Part shown: piece after piece, positions 54,438 to 63,289 of the stretch | How the letters are laid out: each line of letters opens with the position of its first letter | Position numbering within the stretch: the first letter of the stretch is position 1 | Source of the DNA: CATOSP01 sp965237775 | Lineage (GTDB): Bacteria; Chloroflexota; Dehalococcoidia; Lucifugimonadales; UBA3495 | Length of the DNA stretch: 64,000 nucleotides | NCBI GenBank assembly: GCA_965237775.1 | Contig: OZ250155.1 | Coordinates: 3,720,001 to 3,784,000, forward strand | Reading direction: 5' to 3' | The notes under the pieces: model-generated | Told to the model about the DNA's origin: nothing | Database searches by the model: none | What the model saw: the letters and a program-made list of their open reading frames with translations, nothing else | Made by a program: the position numbers and the translations under genes

Positions 54438-55651
54438 GTGACGACGAGTCTCAAGGGCCAAGCCCTGTCGGCCGCTATGGTGCGCACCGTCAAGGCTCCA
54501 GGCCAGTACGCCGATCTAAATGGATTGAATCCGCGGGTCGCCGACTCCGGAGCCAAACACTGGATTCAGAGGGTGACCATCGCTGGCAAACGCCGCAACA
54601 TTGGCTTGGGCGGGTACCCAGCGGTGTCCTTGGCCGAGGCCAGAGAGGTGGCGGCAGCCAATCTCAGAGTAATCCGGGAAGGCCGCGACTCCATCGCCGA
54701 GAAACGTCAGGCGGCAGAGGAACAGCGCAGGCTACCCACTCCCACTTTCGCCCATGCGGCCGCCAGAGTAATCCACCTTCGCCGCCCCACTTGGAAAAAC
54801 GAGAAGCACGCGAACCAGTGGACGAACACCCTGGCCACCTACGCCCATCCCTTAATCGGCACCAAGCGGGTGGAAGAGGTCAACAGCGGCGATGTCCTGG
54901 CCATCCTGACGCCGATATGGACCAGCAAGTCAGAGACCGCGAGCGCCGGGTCAGGCAGTGCATGGAGACCGTCTTCGATTGGGCCGTCGCCCAGGGCTGG
55001 AGGTTGGACAACCCGGCCGGCAGGTCCATTCTCAAGGTGCTCCCCAAGCTGCCCAAGGTGAAAAACCATCATCCGGCCCTGCCCTACGTGGAAGTCCCGG
55101 CGGCCGTGGAACGGATTCGGGAGTCTACCGCAGATCCCCTGACCCAGCTTTCTTTCGAGTTCCTGGTGTTGACGGCGGCCCGGTCAAGCGAGGTGCGGCT
55201 GGCCGAGTGGTCCGAGAAAGATTGGCAGTCCAGTACATGGACCATTCCGGCGTCCCAGATGAAGGCCCGGAGGGAGCACCGGGTGCCCCTAGCGGGCCGA
55301 ACCTTGCAAGTCCTGTCCGAGGTTCGAGGCCTAGATGGCGGGGATAGCGGGCTGGTGTTCCCAGGTCGCTCCGGTAGGCCGCTATCCAACATGGTGTACG
55401 TCACGCTCCTGCGGCGTCTTGAGATACCCGCGGTGGCCCATGGGTTCCGCAGCAGCTTCAAAGACTGGTGCATCGAATGCACCGATACGCCGTGGGTGGT
55501 GGGGGAGGCCGCTCTGGCCCATAACTTGGGCAATTCGACAGAGACAGCTTACGCCAGGAGCGACCTTTTTGAGAGGCGCCGAGGATTGATGGAGGAGTGG
55601 GCCGAATTCCTGGTTTCCAATACACAAGGAAGCGTCTCGAATAAAGCGTGA
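54438..55651 (+). pseudogene. int: P4-type tyrosine integrase (one frameshift)
   Basis: GTG 54438 with GGGAG 7 nt upstream gives MTTSLKGQALSAAMVRTVKAPGQYADLNGL and RNIGLGGYPAVSLAEAREVAAA, the DUF4102 arm-binding domain of P4-like integrases. An indel near 54940 separates it from the frame RRVRQCMETVFDWAVAQGWRLDNPAG. Catalytic residues follow: Arg in LTAARSSEVRLAEW, HxxR in AHGFRSSFKDW, His in LAHNLGN and the Tyr nucleophile in TETAYARSDLFERRRGLM. About 405 aa in total, the family norm. It lies 395 bp from a tRNA-Ile 3' fragment, which fits tRNA-targeted integration. With the indel the gene would be inactive. Confidence 0.85.
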
Positions 55652-56045
55652 GCGAGCCCTGAAATGTGAGCGTTGGTGCTCGCTTGAGGAAACCAACCAC
55701 TCACCTATGGAATTGGCATAACCATCACGGTGGGAGAGGTAGAGACGTCCACTGGCCATGCCGCAATTACTCGGGCTGGCCGAATCGTTGAGCAATAACA
55801 AAGTGGACCAATTCCGGCTTGCTATTGACGTGGTGCCGGGGTAGGTAGAGTCGCTCATAACGCTGTGGGTCGTGGTCGTGAAGACCGTGCCGCAGGGGCT
55901 TTGGGTGACTCTTGGAACCTCTCTGAGCAGGACTCGCACCTGGTAATATCGCGTAACGCCTGACAGTCAATCGACAACCCTCTAAGCACATTTGCGAAAT
56001 GTTTGCATTCTATGACCTTCTGGAAGGACACTCATCGACTTCCAT
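55652..56045. other. Gap without a supported gene
   Basis: 394 bp between the P4-type integrase and the tRNA-Ile fragment. Minus-strand frames here are short, overlapping and lack recognisable motifs. The minus frame reading GLDGLEPSTSVLSG over the tRNA fragment is a well-known false translation of tRNA sequence. Confidence 0.4.
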
Positions 56046-56091
56046 CCTGATAAGACCGAGGTCGATGGTTCGAGTCCATCCAGGCCCACCA
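56046..56091 (+). tRNA. tRNA-Ile(GAT) 3' fragment, probable attachment-site scar
   Basis: From CCTGATAA (anticodon loop with GAT) through the variable region, the T arm GGTTCGAGTCC and acceptor end GGCCCACCA, the sequence matches the 3' 46 nt of a bacterial tRNA-Ile. Bases before the anticodon loop (TTCCAT) cannot pair with the 3' anticodon stem and no D arm or 5' acceptor strand exists, so this is not a complete tRNA. Integrases commonly cross over in the anticodon loop, so this fits an attL/attR. Confidence 0.7.
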
Positions 56092-56111
56092 GAGCCCTCC
56101 AAAAGGGCTCT
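56091..56111 (+). terminator. Stem-loop after the tRNA fragment
   Basis: AGAGCCCT (56091-56098) pairs perfectly with AGGGCTCT (56104-56111) around a 5-nt loop. It follows the CCA end directly, as tRNA terminators do, but no T-run follows. Confidence 0.4.
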
Positions 56112-56158
56112 CCCAGATACGAAATGACGGCTTGCGCTCTCAGGTGCCACCATGATGA

Positions 56159-57193
56159 ATGACCGTCAAGCAGGTTTCTGATCTCTGTCATAGGGAGGCT
56201 GGCAGAGGGTTCATAGTCAGCCTGAAGGCCTCCAACCGGTACTCCGCATCCTACCTCGACAGCTTGGAGCGCACCATCGCCCTGGCTGCTCCGTTCTCGG
56301 AAGAGCGCCGCTGGCCGCCGGTCCGGGGCATTGCGACGGGCCATATCGAGGAATACCTTGCCTACCTCCGGGAACGTCCCAGGTGGTTCGGGACCCGCGA
56401 GTCATCCAACCCCCGCGCAGTTTCCCAGGGTTACATTGATGCCCAGTACCGCCGCCTCAACCGGTTCTTCAACTGGCTGGTCGAGCGCGGGCATGTTGAG
56501 ATCAATCCCCTGCGTCTCATCAATCGCCCCCATGTGGACGAGCGGACAGTCCCCGTGGTCTCCGAGCGCGAAGTGCTGGACCTTCTCACCCTGCTGGACC
56601 CGGCGCTTGCCCGGACTCCGGCTCACCGATTCCGGCTGGTCCGCAACCGGGCTGTCCTGTACCTGCTATGGGATACACCGGGCCGCCGCAAGGAGATAGC
56701 GTTGCTGGGGGTTGGGGACGTCGACTTGGACGAGGGTGCGGTCCTTGTCATGGGCAAGGGGCGCCGGGAGCGCTGGATGCCAGTGGGAGACGTCACCCGG
56801 TCTATATTGTGGGCCTATCTTCAGACCAGGGACGCGATAGGTCCGAGGTGCAGCGCCCTGTGGATCTCGGAACATGGCGAGGCCATGCAGCCGGGTTGGC
56901 TGTATCTGATGCTGAAACGGCTGGGGAAGCGCGCCGGGATATCCGGCCTGCACACCCACCGGTTCCGCCACAGCTACGCGATGAACGCTTTGCGGAATGG
57001 AATGCCGGAGCGGGTGTTGGAGATGATCGGCGGTTGGCGGAAGATACCGGACACCTATTCAAGGACGCTTGGGGCTGAAGACGCCCGGCAATTCCACAAG
57101 CAGGTAAGTCCGGGTGACCGGTTGGGGCGAGCATCCACGGCCCGCAAGTCGAGTCGGCAGCGCAGCCAGGGGAAACCTCGGGGTAGATTGTGA
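56159..57193 (+). CDS. Tyrosine recombinase (XerC/D-like phage-type integrase)
   Basis: 344 aa from ATG 56159. An N-terminal SAM-like domain (SNRYSASYLDSLERTIALAAPF; IEEYLAYL; AQYRRLNRFFNWLVERGHVEINPL) precedes a catalytic domain with Arg in WDTPGRRKEIALLGVGDVD, Lys in VMGKGRRERWMPV, HxxR in HTHRFRHSYAMNALRNGM, a Trp/His-position GGWRK and the Tyr nucleophile in IPDTYSRTLGAED. Complete catalytic set. It starts 68 bp after the tRNA-Ile fragment, so it may serve a second element at the same att site. The basic C-terminal tail (RKSSRQRSQGKPRG) is extra. Downstream 57194-57469 shows no supported gene. Confidence 0.85.
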   Translation: MTVKQVSDLCHREAGRGFIVSLKASNRYSASYLDSLERTIALAAPFSEERRWPPVRGIATGHIEEYLAYLRERPRWFGTRESSNPRAVSQGYIDAQYRRLNRFFNWLVERGHVEINPLRLINRPHVDERTVPVVSEREVLDLLTLLDPALARTPAHRFRLVRNRAVLYLLWDTPGRRKEIALLGVGDVDLDEGAVLVMGKGRRERWMPVGDVTRSILWAYLQTRDAIGPRCSALWISEHGEAMQPGWLYLMLKRLGKRAGISGLHTHRFRHSYAMNALRNGMPERVLEMIGGWRKIPDTYSRTLGAEDARQFHKQVSPGDRLGRASTARKSSRQRSQGKPRGRL

Positions 57194-57469
57194 CATCGAG
57201 GAGGAATCGACTGATGGCCGACTATGCCTGGCTTTGGGCGATGGGGCGAGGGGCCTCAGCAGTGCTCCAGGGCTTCCTTCAAACGTGCGAGGGTTACCCA
57301 TCGCGAAAGGTTGCCTGGTTTGGTAAGTTTTATCGAGGATACCGCTTATTCAATCGATATCAAACATCGTGGTGCTCGCGGGCAGTGGATTTGCCCAAGC
57401 CGGCGGCCGGGATCACTGGAGCCGACAGAAAGGCACTGAGCGGTTAGGGTTCGATTCCAGTCAGATGGG

Positions 57470-57867
57470 CCTCACCCCCGTACGACATCACTTGTCGGAG
57501 TGTCAAGGGCACCGAGAAGTTGGGCCACAGGGGCGGCGGCCGGATCGTGCCGGATGGAACCCAGGAGGATTTGCCAGACCTGCTCCTTGACCCGCCAGAG
57601 GTTGGCGGTCTAGCGCACGAAAGTGGTGCGGCAGACTTGGGCCATAGCCGGAAAGAAGTGGCTGTAGTGGTGGCGGAAGTAGCGGTAGAGGGCCGTGTCC
57701 CGGCTCAAGCCCAGGAACTCGCCAACAGCCTCCGTGGTCAACACTTCAGCGTCGGACAACAAGGGTTCGGGTCCGCTCCGCCGGAGCCGTTGTCCCTGAA
57801 AAAGGCGCTTCAAGGCATCATCTACCCGGCAAAAGACTGCTATTATTTTGGTGTCCAGGTTCATCAC
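57470..57867 (-). pseudogene. IS982-family transposase, N-terminal fragment with nonsense codon
   Basis: From ATG 57864 (GGAGGTGTG upstream): MNLDTKIIAVFCRVDDALKRL, LLSDAEVLTTEAVGEFLGLSRDTALYRYFRHHY and FFPAMAQVCRTTFVR, typical of IS982. A TAG at 57610 replaces the expected Gln codon; the frame continues TANLWRVKEQVWQILLGSIRHDP before leaving the family. The DDE region is missing. Confidence 0.65.
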
Positions 57868-57947
57868 ACACCTCCACTGGGAACAGCTACTCCAGTAGGG
57901 GTGTTTGGACCTGGCTTTTCAACCCCTTTTATAACTTGCACATCGGG

Positions 57948-58842
57948 TTAAATATTCAGTTCCAGGATGTACAGACCGCCCTACAACCGGTCCACCACGT
58001 ACATGATGCCGTTCTCGTCCACGTGAACGTCGTTGATGCCGTTGGCGTCGGCCCCGTCGGGGATCCGAGGCATGAAGTAAGCGACCTCCTCCGGCTGGAA
58101 GGGATTGGTGGTGTCGAACACCCGGATGCCCCCGTTGACAAAGGTCGCGTACACGAGTGTGTCCGATTGCAGGGACAGGGGGCCCGGACGATTCTCATGG
58201 ATATTGTGCGCCCCGTGGCGTCCTGGACGGTTGAAGAAGTCGTCGGTATCGGCCATGGGCAGCGTGAGAATGATAACTGGGTTGCTCTCCAACCGGTTGT
58301 CCATCAGCCATACTAGCTTGGGGTAGTCCGCCCCCCAGGCTGGTGGCCTCTTGCGTCACTACCAGCAGATCGCGGCTCAACAACGGCAGCACCGTATGGG
58401 TGAACCCTGGGAACGGAGGCGCATAATTCAGTCGGGCGACCACCGATGGCCGGGACACATCGGATATGTCCAACGTGATAAAGCCTGAGTCCTTCCAGCC
58501 GCAGTAGACCCTGTCCGGCCGGTTGGGGTAGACGTTGGTGTTATGGACGGTGTGGCCCACGTCGAACTGAGGGTGCCGCGCCGGTAGCGGGGTGTCGTCC
58601 CCTTCTTGGGTGCCGGGCAGCCACCAGCGGCCGGCCTCCCGTGGATTGGCCGGGTCCTTCACGTCCATTATCACGTAGAACTGGTCATCCTTCAGGTCGG
58701 TGGGACGCGAATCGGGCGTGCCCGTAGCCAGGTGGGCATAGTCGCCGTCAACCCACCACAGGCAGTGACAGCCGCGTGACCCTGGCCCCTGGGTGTCATA
58801 GAAGGCGATGCGTTTAGTGAGGTCGACCCCCAATTTGGACAA
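57948..58842 (-). pseudogene. LVIVD-repeat protein, degraded
   Basis: Reads FYVIMDVKDPANPREAGRWWLPG, VYCGWKDSGFITLDISDVSRPSVVARL, TLVYATFVNGGIRVFDTTNPFQPEEVAYFMP and INDVHVDENGIMYVVDRL: beta-propeller blades of the LVIVD type, each with 'xxDISDPxxPxxV'. A G-run (58332-58337) carries a frameshift that must be undone to join SLGG to ADYPKLVWLMDNRLESNP. A TAG at 57981 stands where Lys is expected in VDRL-GGLYILELNI, whose natural stop is at 57948. The N-terminal blades appear to be missing. Function not known beyond a likely extracellular propeller. Confidence 0.65.
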
Positions 58843-58917
58843 GGAGCTAAGTGGGAGACTTGCTCCTGTACTAAGGGCAGCGGTTTCTGGTGGGAAGAAG
58901 TCGGCCTTTCCCCGGTC

Positions 58918-60222
58918 TTAACCTGCTTGGTCGGGCCGCCGGACAGTCCAGACGGGCGTCGCACCGTCGACAACGCCGGCCGTATAGTAGTACGCCTCTA
59001 CCGGCCGCCACACTAACGGCGTCAACAAGACCACCGGCAGCATCAAGAGCAAGCCCACCCCAGCGTTGATACCTATGGCCAATGATATGCTGAATGCCTG
59101 GGCTATGACCCCGATTTCCACCCCGCCGATCAAGTGGCCCAGGCCGTTGACCATCCCCTGGGACCCCATTATCCGCCCTCGCATTTCGGCCGGTGACGAA
59201 AGCAGCAGGATAGTGCTCTGCATGGTGCTGAATCCTGACTGACCTACACCGGCGCTAAAGAGCAACAAGACGGAAATCAGGAACCAGGGCGACCAGGCCA
59301 CCGCAACCACTCCCACGGCCACAATCATCGCCCCTATCACGAAGTACCGCCCGTGAAAAGTGTAGTTCCGGCGCGTGGCAATGAATATCGCCCCCATGAG
59401 CGTACCAACACCTTCCGCAGAGCCTAATACGCCCCCCAGCGCGGGCCCCACTTTCAATACGTCGGTGGCGATGACTGGTATGAAGTATTGCAGCGGCAAC
59501 ACCATGCCGTTCATCACTAACGATATGGAAAGCACCCCCAGCACAAACTTGTTTGAGAAAGAATGTCCGATGCCTGACTTGATCCCTTGCGAGAACACCC
59601 TGTCCTTGCCCACCACCGACGCCGCTTTCGGCAGCCGCATCTTGAATATCAGGCAGGCCCCGATCAGGTCCAATGTGACCAGAACTATAAAAGCGCCGGT
59701 GTACCCGTAAATGGCAATCAACAGCCCGCCGACTAACGGGCCCAGAATCTTGCCTCCGTTGTTGGTTATGGTCTCCAGGGACATGGCATGGGCGATTCGG
59801 GCTTCCCCAGCCAGGTCGAAAAGCGCCGCCCGCCGGGTGGGGTCATCCAAGACCTTGGCCGTGCCCTGCAAAAGTATGGCAAGGAAAACATACCAGGGAT
59901 GAATGAGGCCCAGAATCAAGAGGGCCAGCAGCCCCAACGCGACAAGCAAATAGAAGGTGTGGATACCAGTCAGAATGCGCCACCGGTCCAGCCGGTCGGC
60001 CAGCATTCCGGCTACCAACGACAAAGGAGGGCGCGGACCATTGAGGAAAACGGAAATTAGTCCGACTTGAAAGACCGAGTCGGTGAGTTCGTAAATGAGG
60101 TATCCCAGCACCAACAGTTCCATGCGGCGGGAGATTTCGTGAACCCACCGGGCCGCCCACATCAGCCGAAAGTCGGGGTTTTGCAGGATCAGTAGGACAG
60201 GAATGTTGGAAACTGGAGGCAA
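58918..60222 (-). CDS. MFS transporter (MFS_3/EntS-like)
   Basis: 434 aa with about twelve hydrophobic helices. FRLMWAARWVHEISRRMELLVLGYLIYELT, SLVAGMLADRLDRWRIL (the loop 2-3 motif A, GxxADRxxRR type), TRRAALFDLAGEARIAHAMSLETITNNGGKILGPLVGGLLI and STILLLSSPAEMRGRIMGSQGMVNGLGHLIGGVEIGVIA are the conserved segments of the EntS/MFS_3 group of drug or siderophore exporters. The substrate cannot be deduced. Intact, with no obvious partner gene. Confidence 0.85.
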   Translation of the reverse strand: MPPVSNIPVLLILQNPDFRLMWAARWVHEISRRMELLVLGYLIYELTDSVFQVGLISVFLNGPRPPLSLVAGMLADRLDRWRILTGIHTFYLLVALGLLALLILGLIHPWYVFLAILLQGTAKVLDDPTRRAALFDLAGEARIAHAMSLETITNNGGKILGPLVGGLLIAIYGYTGAFIVLVTLDLIGACLIFKMRLPKAASVVGKDRVFSQGIKSGIGHSFSNKFVLGVLSISLVMNGMVLPLQYFIPVIATDVLKVGPALGGVLGSAEGVGTLMGAIFIATRRNYTFHGRYFVIGAMIVAVGVVAVAWSPWFLISVLLLFSAGVGQSGFSTMQSTILLLSSPAEMRGRIMGSQGMVNGLGHLIGGVEIGVIAQAFSISLAIGINAGVGLLLMLPVVLLTPLVWRPVEAYYYTAGVVDGATPVWTVRRPDQAG

Positions 60223-60660
60223 AGGGTTTTCCCCCGTTGAATACCGCCCAACGCTACCAACTACGGGTACTATTCCCGCTGTGCCTGCCGTGCCGGGGCG
60301 CCCACTTCAGCAGCTTGGCTTAGGTCGCCAACATACGCCGCAAGACTGCGGGAAGTCAACAAAGGGAGGGGCCAACTTGGAGACCACCTGGGCACATTGG
60401 TGCCGTTTGCCAAGAAACGACGGAGTCAGCGGGAGGACGCCAGGCGGCTACGGTCAAGGTGCGGATTCGTCAGTCTCCTCAGCCTCTCCCAACTCGTAAC
60501 CAACGCTCGGTCCGTTGAAGTTGTACCTGGGGCCAGCGGGCGGCTTCCTCTAACTTCTGGGGCGGGTTCCTCACGTAAGCCCACACTGACCCGCCCCGTG
60601 CCTCACTCAGACATCCACCAAGTTTCCAGGCTCCCCCAGTGCTGGTATTAGCCCTCACCC
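60223..60660. other. Gap without a supported gene
   Basis: 438 bp upstream of the MFS gene. It should hold that gene's promoter, but no clear -35/-10 pair is evident, and frames on both strands lack motifs. Confidence 0.35.
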
Positions 60661-61176
60661 AATGGCCTTTACAGGTACGACATCAACGACTTAGTAAGAG
60701 TGGCGGGACTCCATGGCGGGACGCCCATGTTCGAGTTCATGCAAAAGGGCCGGGACATGGTGAATCTGGAGAGTGAAAAAATCCACGTATCCCAGCTGAT
60801 ACAGGCTGTAGAAGCTGCGTAAGCTTCGGTAGGATTAGCCATCGAGCATTATCAGGCCGTTGGACACTCTGCATCCTCCCTTTACAACTTGCAATTGGAG
60901 CTGAAGCGCCTACAGGTGGCTGATGAGTCGGTGATTCGCCTAGGACGGGCCATCGACGACCAGTTGGCCAGCCTGAATATCGAGTACGATCGGAGGAGAC
61001 GGTCTGGCCGTCTTGATCCTCCTCTTGTCCAATTAATGGCAAAGGGCTGGTTTTTCAGGCGCCTCGAAGCTAAGGTGGCTCATAGGGTAAGGGACATCCA
61101 GGTCAAAGACAACCGGCTGGGTGTGCCCGACGAGGACGACCACGACACAGGGGTTATCAGAGAGTTGACCATCTAG
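60661..61176 (+). pseudogene. GH3-auxin-promoter-family protein, C-terminal remnant
   Basis: Frame 1 reads GLYRYDINDLVRVAGLHGGTPMFEFMQKGRDMVNLESEKIHVSQLIQAVEAA then stops at 60820; frame 2 continues ASSLYNLQLELKRLQVAD, LGRAIDDQLASLNIEYDRRRRSGRLDPPLVQLM, GWFFRRLEAKV. 'GLYRYxIxDxVxVxGxxxxTPxxxFxxKGxxxxxxxxEK' and 'LNxEYxxxRxSGRL' are signatures of the C-terminal domain of GH3-like acyl-acid-amido synthetases, which also occur in bacteria. The adenylation N-domain is absent and a frameshift divides the rest. Confidence 0.6.
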
Positions 61177-61245
61177 TATTCAGCATTTCTATGCCCGTAT
61201 CCGGGCCGTGCAGCGGGGACTAACTGAAGCTTGTTAGTCGATAGT
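61177..61245. other. IS110 end-junction relic
   Basis: CTATGCCCGTATCCGGGCC...GGGGACTAACT resembles the IS110 leader near 27283-27321, and TGTTAGTCGATAG matches the sequence just after the IS110 gene (28978-28990). The two ends thus lie side by side without the transposase, as after an internal deletion or an insertion of a circular junction. Confidence 0.4.
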
Positions 61246-62365
61246 CAACGGTGGAATCAAAAGGGTAAAGGCGGTGAAGTTTGGTTCGGGCATTCTGGGT
61301 GTTGAAGCTCCAGTGGATGGTGGCATGGGTGGTGTTGCGCTCCGACACCAAGGCCTGGATTTCCCGGCGGAGGGCATCCTCGTTGGGGAGACGCCGCCGG
61401 AGGCAGGAGCGGGCCAGTACGCTGAACTCGATCTCGGCCATGTTCAGCCAACTGCCATGCTTGGGGGTATAGTGGAACTCCAGCCGCTTTACGATGCGCC
61501 GGGCCTCGGCGGCGGTGAAGCTCTCGCAGAGGGAAGCAGGGCGGTGGGTGTTCAGATTGTCCAGGACCACCCGGACCGTCTCGACCTCCGGGTAGGCCTC
61601 GTCCACCAGCCAGCGCATCTGATGGGCGAAGTCCTGCATCGTGCGGCGCTCGGTCACCGCCACATGCCGCCAGCCTGCCAGCGGCTCGCAAGCCAGGAAC
61701 AGGTTGCGCGTACCCTCCCGGCGGTACTCGTAGTCCTCACGCCTTGGCCGTCCCGGTTGAGGCGGGAGAGGCGCCCGCGTCTCCGCCAACAACTGGGTGG
61801 AGGTCTCGTCAAAGCAGACCCACCGGCCTGCGGGGGTCATGGGGTTCCTCGTACAGGTCCAAGACGTCTTCCATGCAGGCTACAAAGTCGGCGCTCACCT
61901 TGGGGATGCACCACTCCTTCTTCTGCCACGGTTTGAGGGAGTTTTTTTGAGACGCTTGCGGATCCCCTCATGGGACATCGAAGGCGCCAACCCCAACTCC
62001 ACCACCTTCCCGGCCAACAGCCGCAGGGTCCAGTGGCCGTGCCCCTCAGGGGCCGGACTGCAGGCCAAGGCGATGAGGCGGGCCTCGCCCCGGTCGTCCA
62101 GCTTCCGCGGCCGCTTGGGCTGGGGCCGGTCCTGCAACACCCCTGCCAACCCTTCCTCAGCGAAGCGCCGCTTGATGCGGAACACCGTGCCTTCCGAAAC
62201 GTCCAATGCTCCAGCCACCTTGGGGGCGCTCCATCCTTCGCTGGTCTTGAGCAGAATCCGCGCCCTAGCCGTTATCCGGGCCGGGCCTTTCCCAGCGCGA
62301 ATCAAATGCTCGAGCCACTCCCGTTCTTCCGGCGCCAGCCGCACTCCATACTTTTCCTTGACCAT
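61220..62365 (-). pseudogene. IS630-family transposase (copy III), extra frameshift
   Basis: Frame 1 from ATG 62365 (MVKEKYGVRLAPEEREWLEHLIRAGKG) has the helix-turn-helix SAPKVAGALDVSEGTVFRIKRRF; the seven-A run near 61944-61950 gives the family-wide slip to LKPWQKKEWCIPKVSADFVACMEDVLDLYEEP. An additional base near 61835 breaks RRPVVCFDETSTQL, then PLPPQPGRPRREDYEYRREG, VVLDNLNTH and LEFHYTPKHGSWLNMAEIEFSVL follow. Right terminal repeat GTTGACTGAGTACTA at about 62447-62461; the left end is the variant TAGTCGATAGTCAAC. Probably inactive because of the third frame. Confidence 0.8.
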
Positions 62366-62531
62366 CACCGCCACTCCATCCATCACAGCTTCCACCCGGC
62401 CAGCGTAACATCGTTGTCCAAAGTATTAAACAACTGCCAATACCAAGTTGACTGAGTACTAGGCGCACGGAGACTGCCGATATAATAGCGGGACTGGCCA
62501 GTCTCGCCCTGGGCCATCTCCTCCCGGGCGT

Positions 62532-62780
62532 TTACTTTGACCACCGCCTTCGGCCCATCCCACTGCTCCCCGCCGGAGCCTGGGCAGGTGAGAGGATATG
62601 GGCCCCAAGTTCACTTAGAAGCAGCCCCGACCGTGAGTGACACAACCGCACGATGGCCGCCAGTGCGAGGAAGAAGGTGCGTACCAGACGCCGGTCGATC
62701 TGTTGGTCCAGCCACTCTTCCAACGGTCCGATGAAAGTTTGCAGTAGATTGGCAACCTCCTGCCCTTGCTTCCGCCCCAC
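62532..62780 (-). pseudogene. DDE transposase, N-terminal fragment
   Basis: MGRKQGQEVANLLQTFIGPLEEWLDQQIDRRLVRTFFLALAAIVRLCHSRSGLLLSELGA and ILSPAQAPAG match the start of IS4/IS701-like transposases that have 'RLVRTFxxxLxAIxxxxxxxxGLLLSELG' and 'PAHAPAGTKR'. It stops after SSGMGRRRWSK without the catalytic domain. The stretch 62781-62950 includes what may be the element's leader. Confidence 0.45.
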
Positions 62781-62950
62781 CCCGTGTTACAACATAAGAG
62801 AAGACCCCTCCTGGTGGTTGGTTGGTTGATAATTCCATTCCACCTGAAGGGGTCTTTCTGTGTCCCCGGTTCTTTATACCAGTTTCAACTTTTTAACCAA
62901 GATCCGGGATGACTCATGTCTCGGCTGCAGAGGTCTAGGTCGGTAATTCG

Positions 62951-63175
62951 CTATGGGAACAGGGTCTCCCCCGTTTCCTCTTCCACCACCGTAATGGCGC
63001 TTACAAGGCAGTTCTCCGCTGCCTCCAGGATATTTGCAGCAGTATCCGCCTCTGGGGCAGCCACTTCCGACTGCCGGTTTGCGTTAAGAACAAACACCTT
63101 TGGGACGAAGATTTCACACATTTCGTTCCCGACGCAAATATCGTGGTCCACAGATATGCGAAGCTTGGGCGCCAT
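62951..63175 (-). CDS. Single-cluster ferredoxin (P450 partner type)
   Basis: 74 aa from ATG 63175 (GGAGGCG 5 nt upstream). MAPKLRISVDHDICVGNEMCEIFVPKVFVL and ILEAAENCLVSAITVVEEE contain three Cys (CxxxxxC and a distal CxxxA), the pattern of [3Fe-4S] or incomplete [4Fe-4S] ferredoxins that deliver electrons to bacterial cytochrome P450. It is 115 bp downstream of a P450 gene on the same strand, so the two probably form an electron-transfer pair; the reductase is not in the window. Confidence 0.85.
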   Translation of the reverse strand: MAPKLRISVDHDICVGNEMCEIFVPKVFVLNANRQSEVAAPEADTAANILEAAENCLVSAITVVEEETGETLFP

Positions 63176-63289
63176 GTCCGCCTCCGTGATTAGCGACAAA
63201 GGCAGAATCTTAAACGCAACGATCGGAGGGCTTGAGGACCGCTACCCGAATACCTACACCCCAATTCCTGTCCGTCGCCGCCATTGCGC

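Noticed and set aside
56046..56091. A functional tRNA-Ile gene
   Set aside because: No 5' acceptor strand, D arm or pairing 5' anticodon stem is present upstream.
55982..56344. 120-aa minus-strand ORF ending in GLDGLEPSTSVLSG
   Set aside because: That peptide is a familiar false translation of a tRNA gene; the DNA is the tRNA-Ile fragment and the start of the recombinase gene.
57400..57480. tRNA-like sequence (GGTTCGATTCC)
   Set aside because: The apparent T loop has only about two stem pairs and no acceptor stem can be formed.
31098..57983. Recoding of TAG as a sense codon
   Set aside because: In-frame TAGs interrupt TnpB copy D, IS982 and the LVIVD gene, but TAG is also the natural terminal stop of the helicase, AlpA-like, ferredoxin and P450 genes, so simple nonsense mutation is the better explanation.
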